Below, in pieces: positions 63,999 through 64,000 of a stretch of 64,000 nt of DNA. Source of the stretch: Saccharomycopsis fibuligera x Saccharomycopsis cf. fibuligera (Eukaryota; Ascomycota; Saccharomycetes; Ascoideales; Saccharomycopsidaceae); the NCBI GenBank assembly GCA_001936135.1, contig CP012809.1, positions 2,963,501 to 3,027,500 of the forward strand, written 5' to 3'. Numbering within the stretch: the stretch's first letter is position 1; every line of letters starts with the position of its first letter. Made by a program: the position numbers and the translations under genes. The notes below the pieces were generated by a model. The model made no database searches. It was not told where the DNA came from and saw only the letters and a program-made list of their open reading frames with translations.

Positions 63999-64000
63999 TC

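Larger units (their letters stand above)
60321..64000. other. 3.7-kb ORF-free block at right edge
   Basis: No open frame of 60 codons or more occurs on either strand from the TOM7 start to the window end. Sampled 60-base lines in its right half are GC-richer than other intergenic DNA here: 32 of 60 at 62041-62100 and 33 of 60 at 63481-63540, against 10 of 60 at 20821-20880. Contents include A-rich runs near 61346-61385, a gaaaa/ttgg simple stretch at 61738-61785, an ATCA array at 62715-62745 and a direct repeat at the very end. Possible meanings are a long regulatory region of a gene beyond the window, a centromere, or a decayed segment. Confidence 0.55.

Overview
The window reads as nuclear chromosomal DNA of a budding yeast of the CUG-Ser1 (Candida/Lodderomyces) group. 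The evidence is an AT-rich genome with very long A/T runs, short spliceosomal introns with TACTAAC-like branch points, and protein families matching yeast orthologues throughout. In-frame CTG codons turn up mainly in fast-evolving low-complexity protein segments, while conserved segments use TTG, TTA or CTT for leucine. The species cannot be fixed from this window alone. I recognised no tRNA, rRNA, LTR element or other mobile element.

Layout. 1-8.2 kb: mitochondrial exoribonuclease DSS1, a nitroreductase and the mitochondrial FAD carrier FLX1, all on the minus strand. 11-18.3 kb: a prenylated ubiquitin-fold protein (UBL3/MUB type), asparagine synthetase, and a Sec23 paralogue (NEL1 type) with a degenerate zinc finger, all on the plus strand. 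18.3-29.2 kb: a gene desert surrounding one C2H2 regulator that resembles Rme1. 29.2-38.2 kb: a periplasmic-binding-protein-like protein, a PIN-type carrier (ECM3), an unrecognised membrane protein divergent from it, and ribose-5-phosphate isomerase. 38.9-52.4 kb: RPS7, PAN3, ARF3, BZZ1, a B-box/UPF0652 protein and RPC19. 53.9-60.3 kb: an unrecognised 784-aa protein, UBC9, PEX19 and TOM7. 60.3-64 kb has no recognisable gene.

Six genes are spliced: RPS7, ARF3, BZZ1, RPC19, UBC9 and TOM7. For four of these I joined a short 5' exon of 27-42 nt (ARF3, BZZ1, UBC9, TOM7) by its splice sites and its match to the family's N-terminus. The ARF3 exon supplies the myristoylation glycine. TOM7 (56 aa in two exons) is too short to appear as a long ORF.

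There is no operon-like logic; these are independent housekeeping and regulatory genes. Loose themes are mitochondrial function (DSS1, FLX1, TOM7, possibly a form of RKI1), RNA turnover (DSS1, PAN3) and actin/cortex functions (ARF3, BZZ1). Nothing amounts to a clearly new molecular system. The most interesting points are the ubiquitin-fold CAAX protein, the long RME1-like regulatory region, the relatively GC-rich ORF-free block at the right end, an optional presequence on RKI1, and a telomere-repeat-like motif upstream of the nitroreductase.
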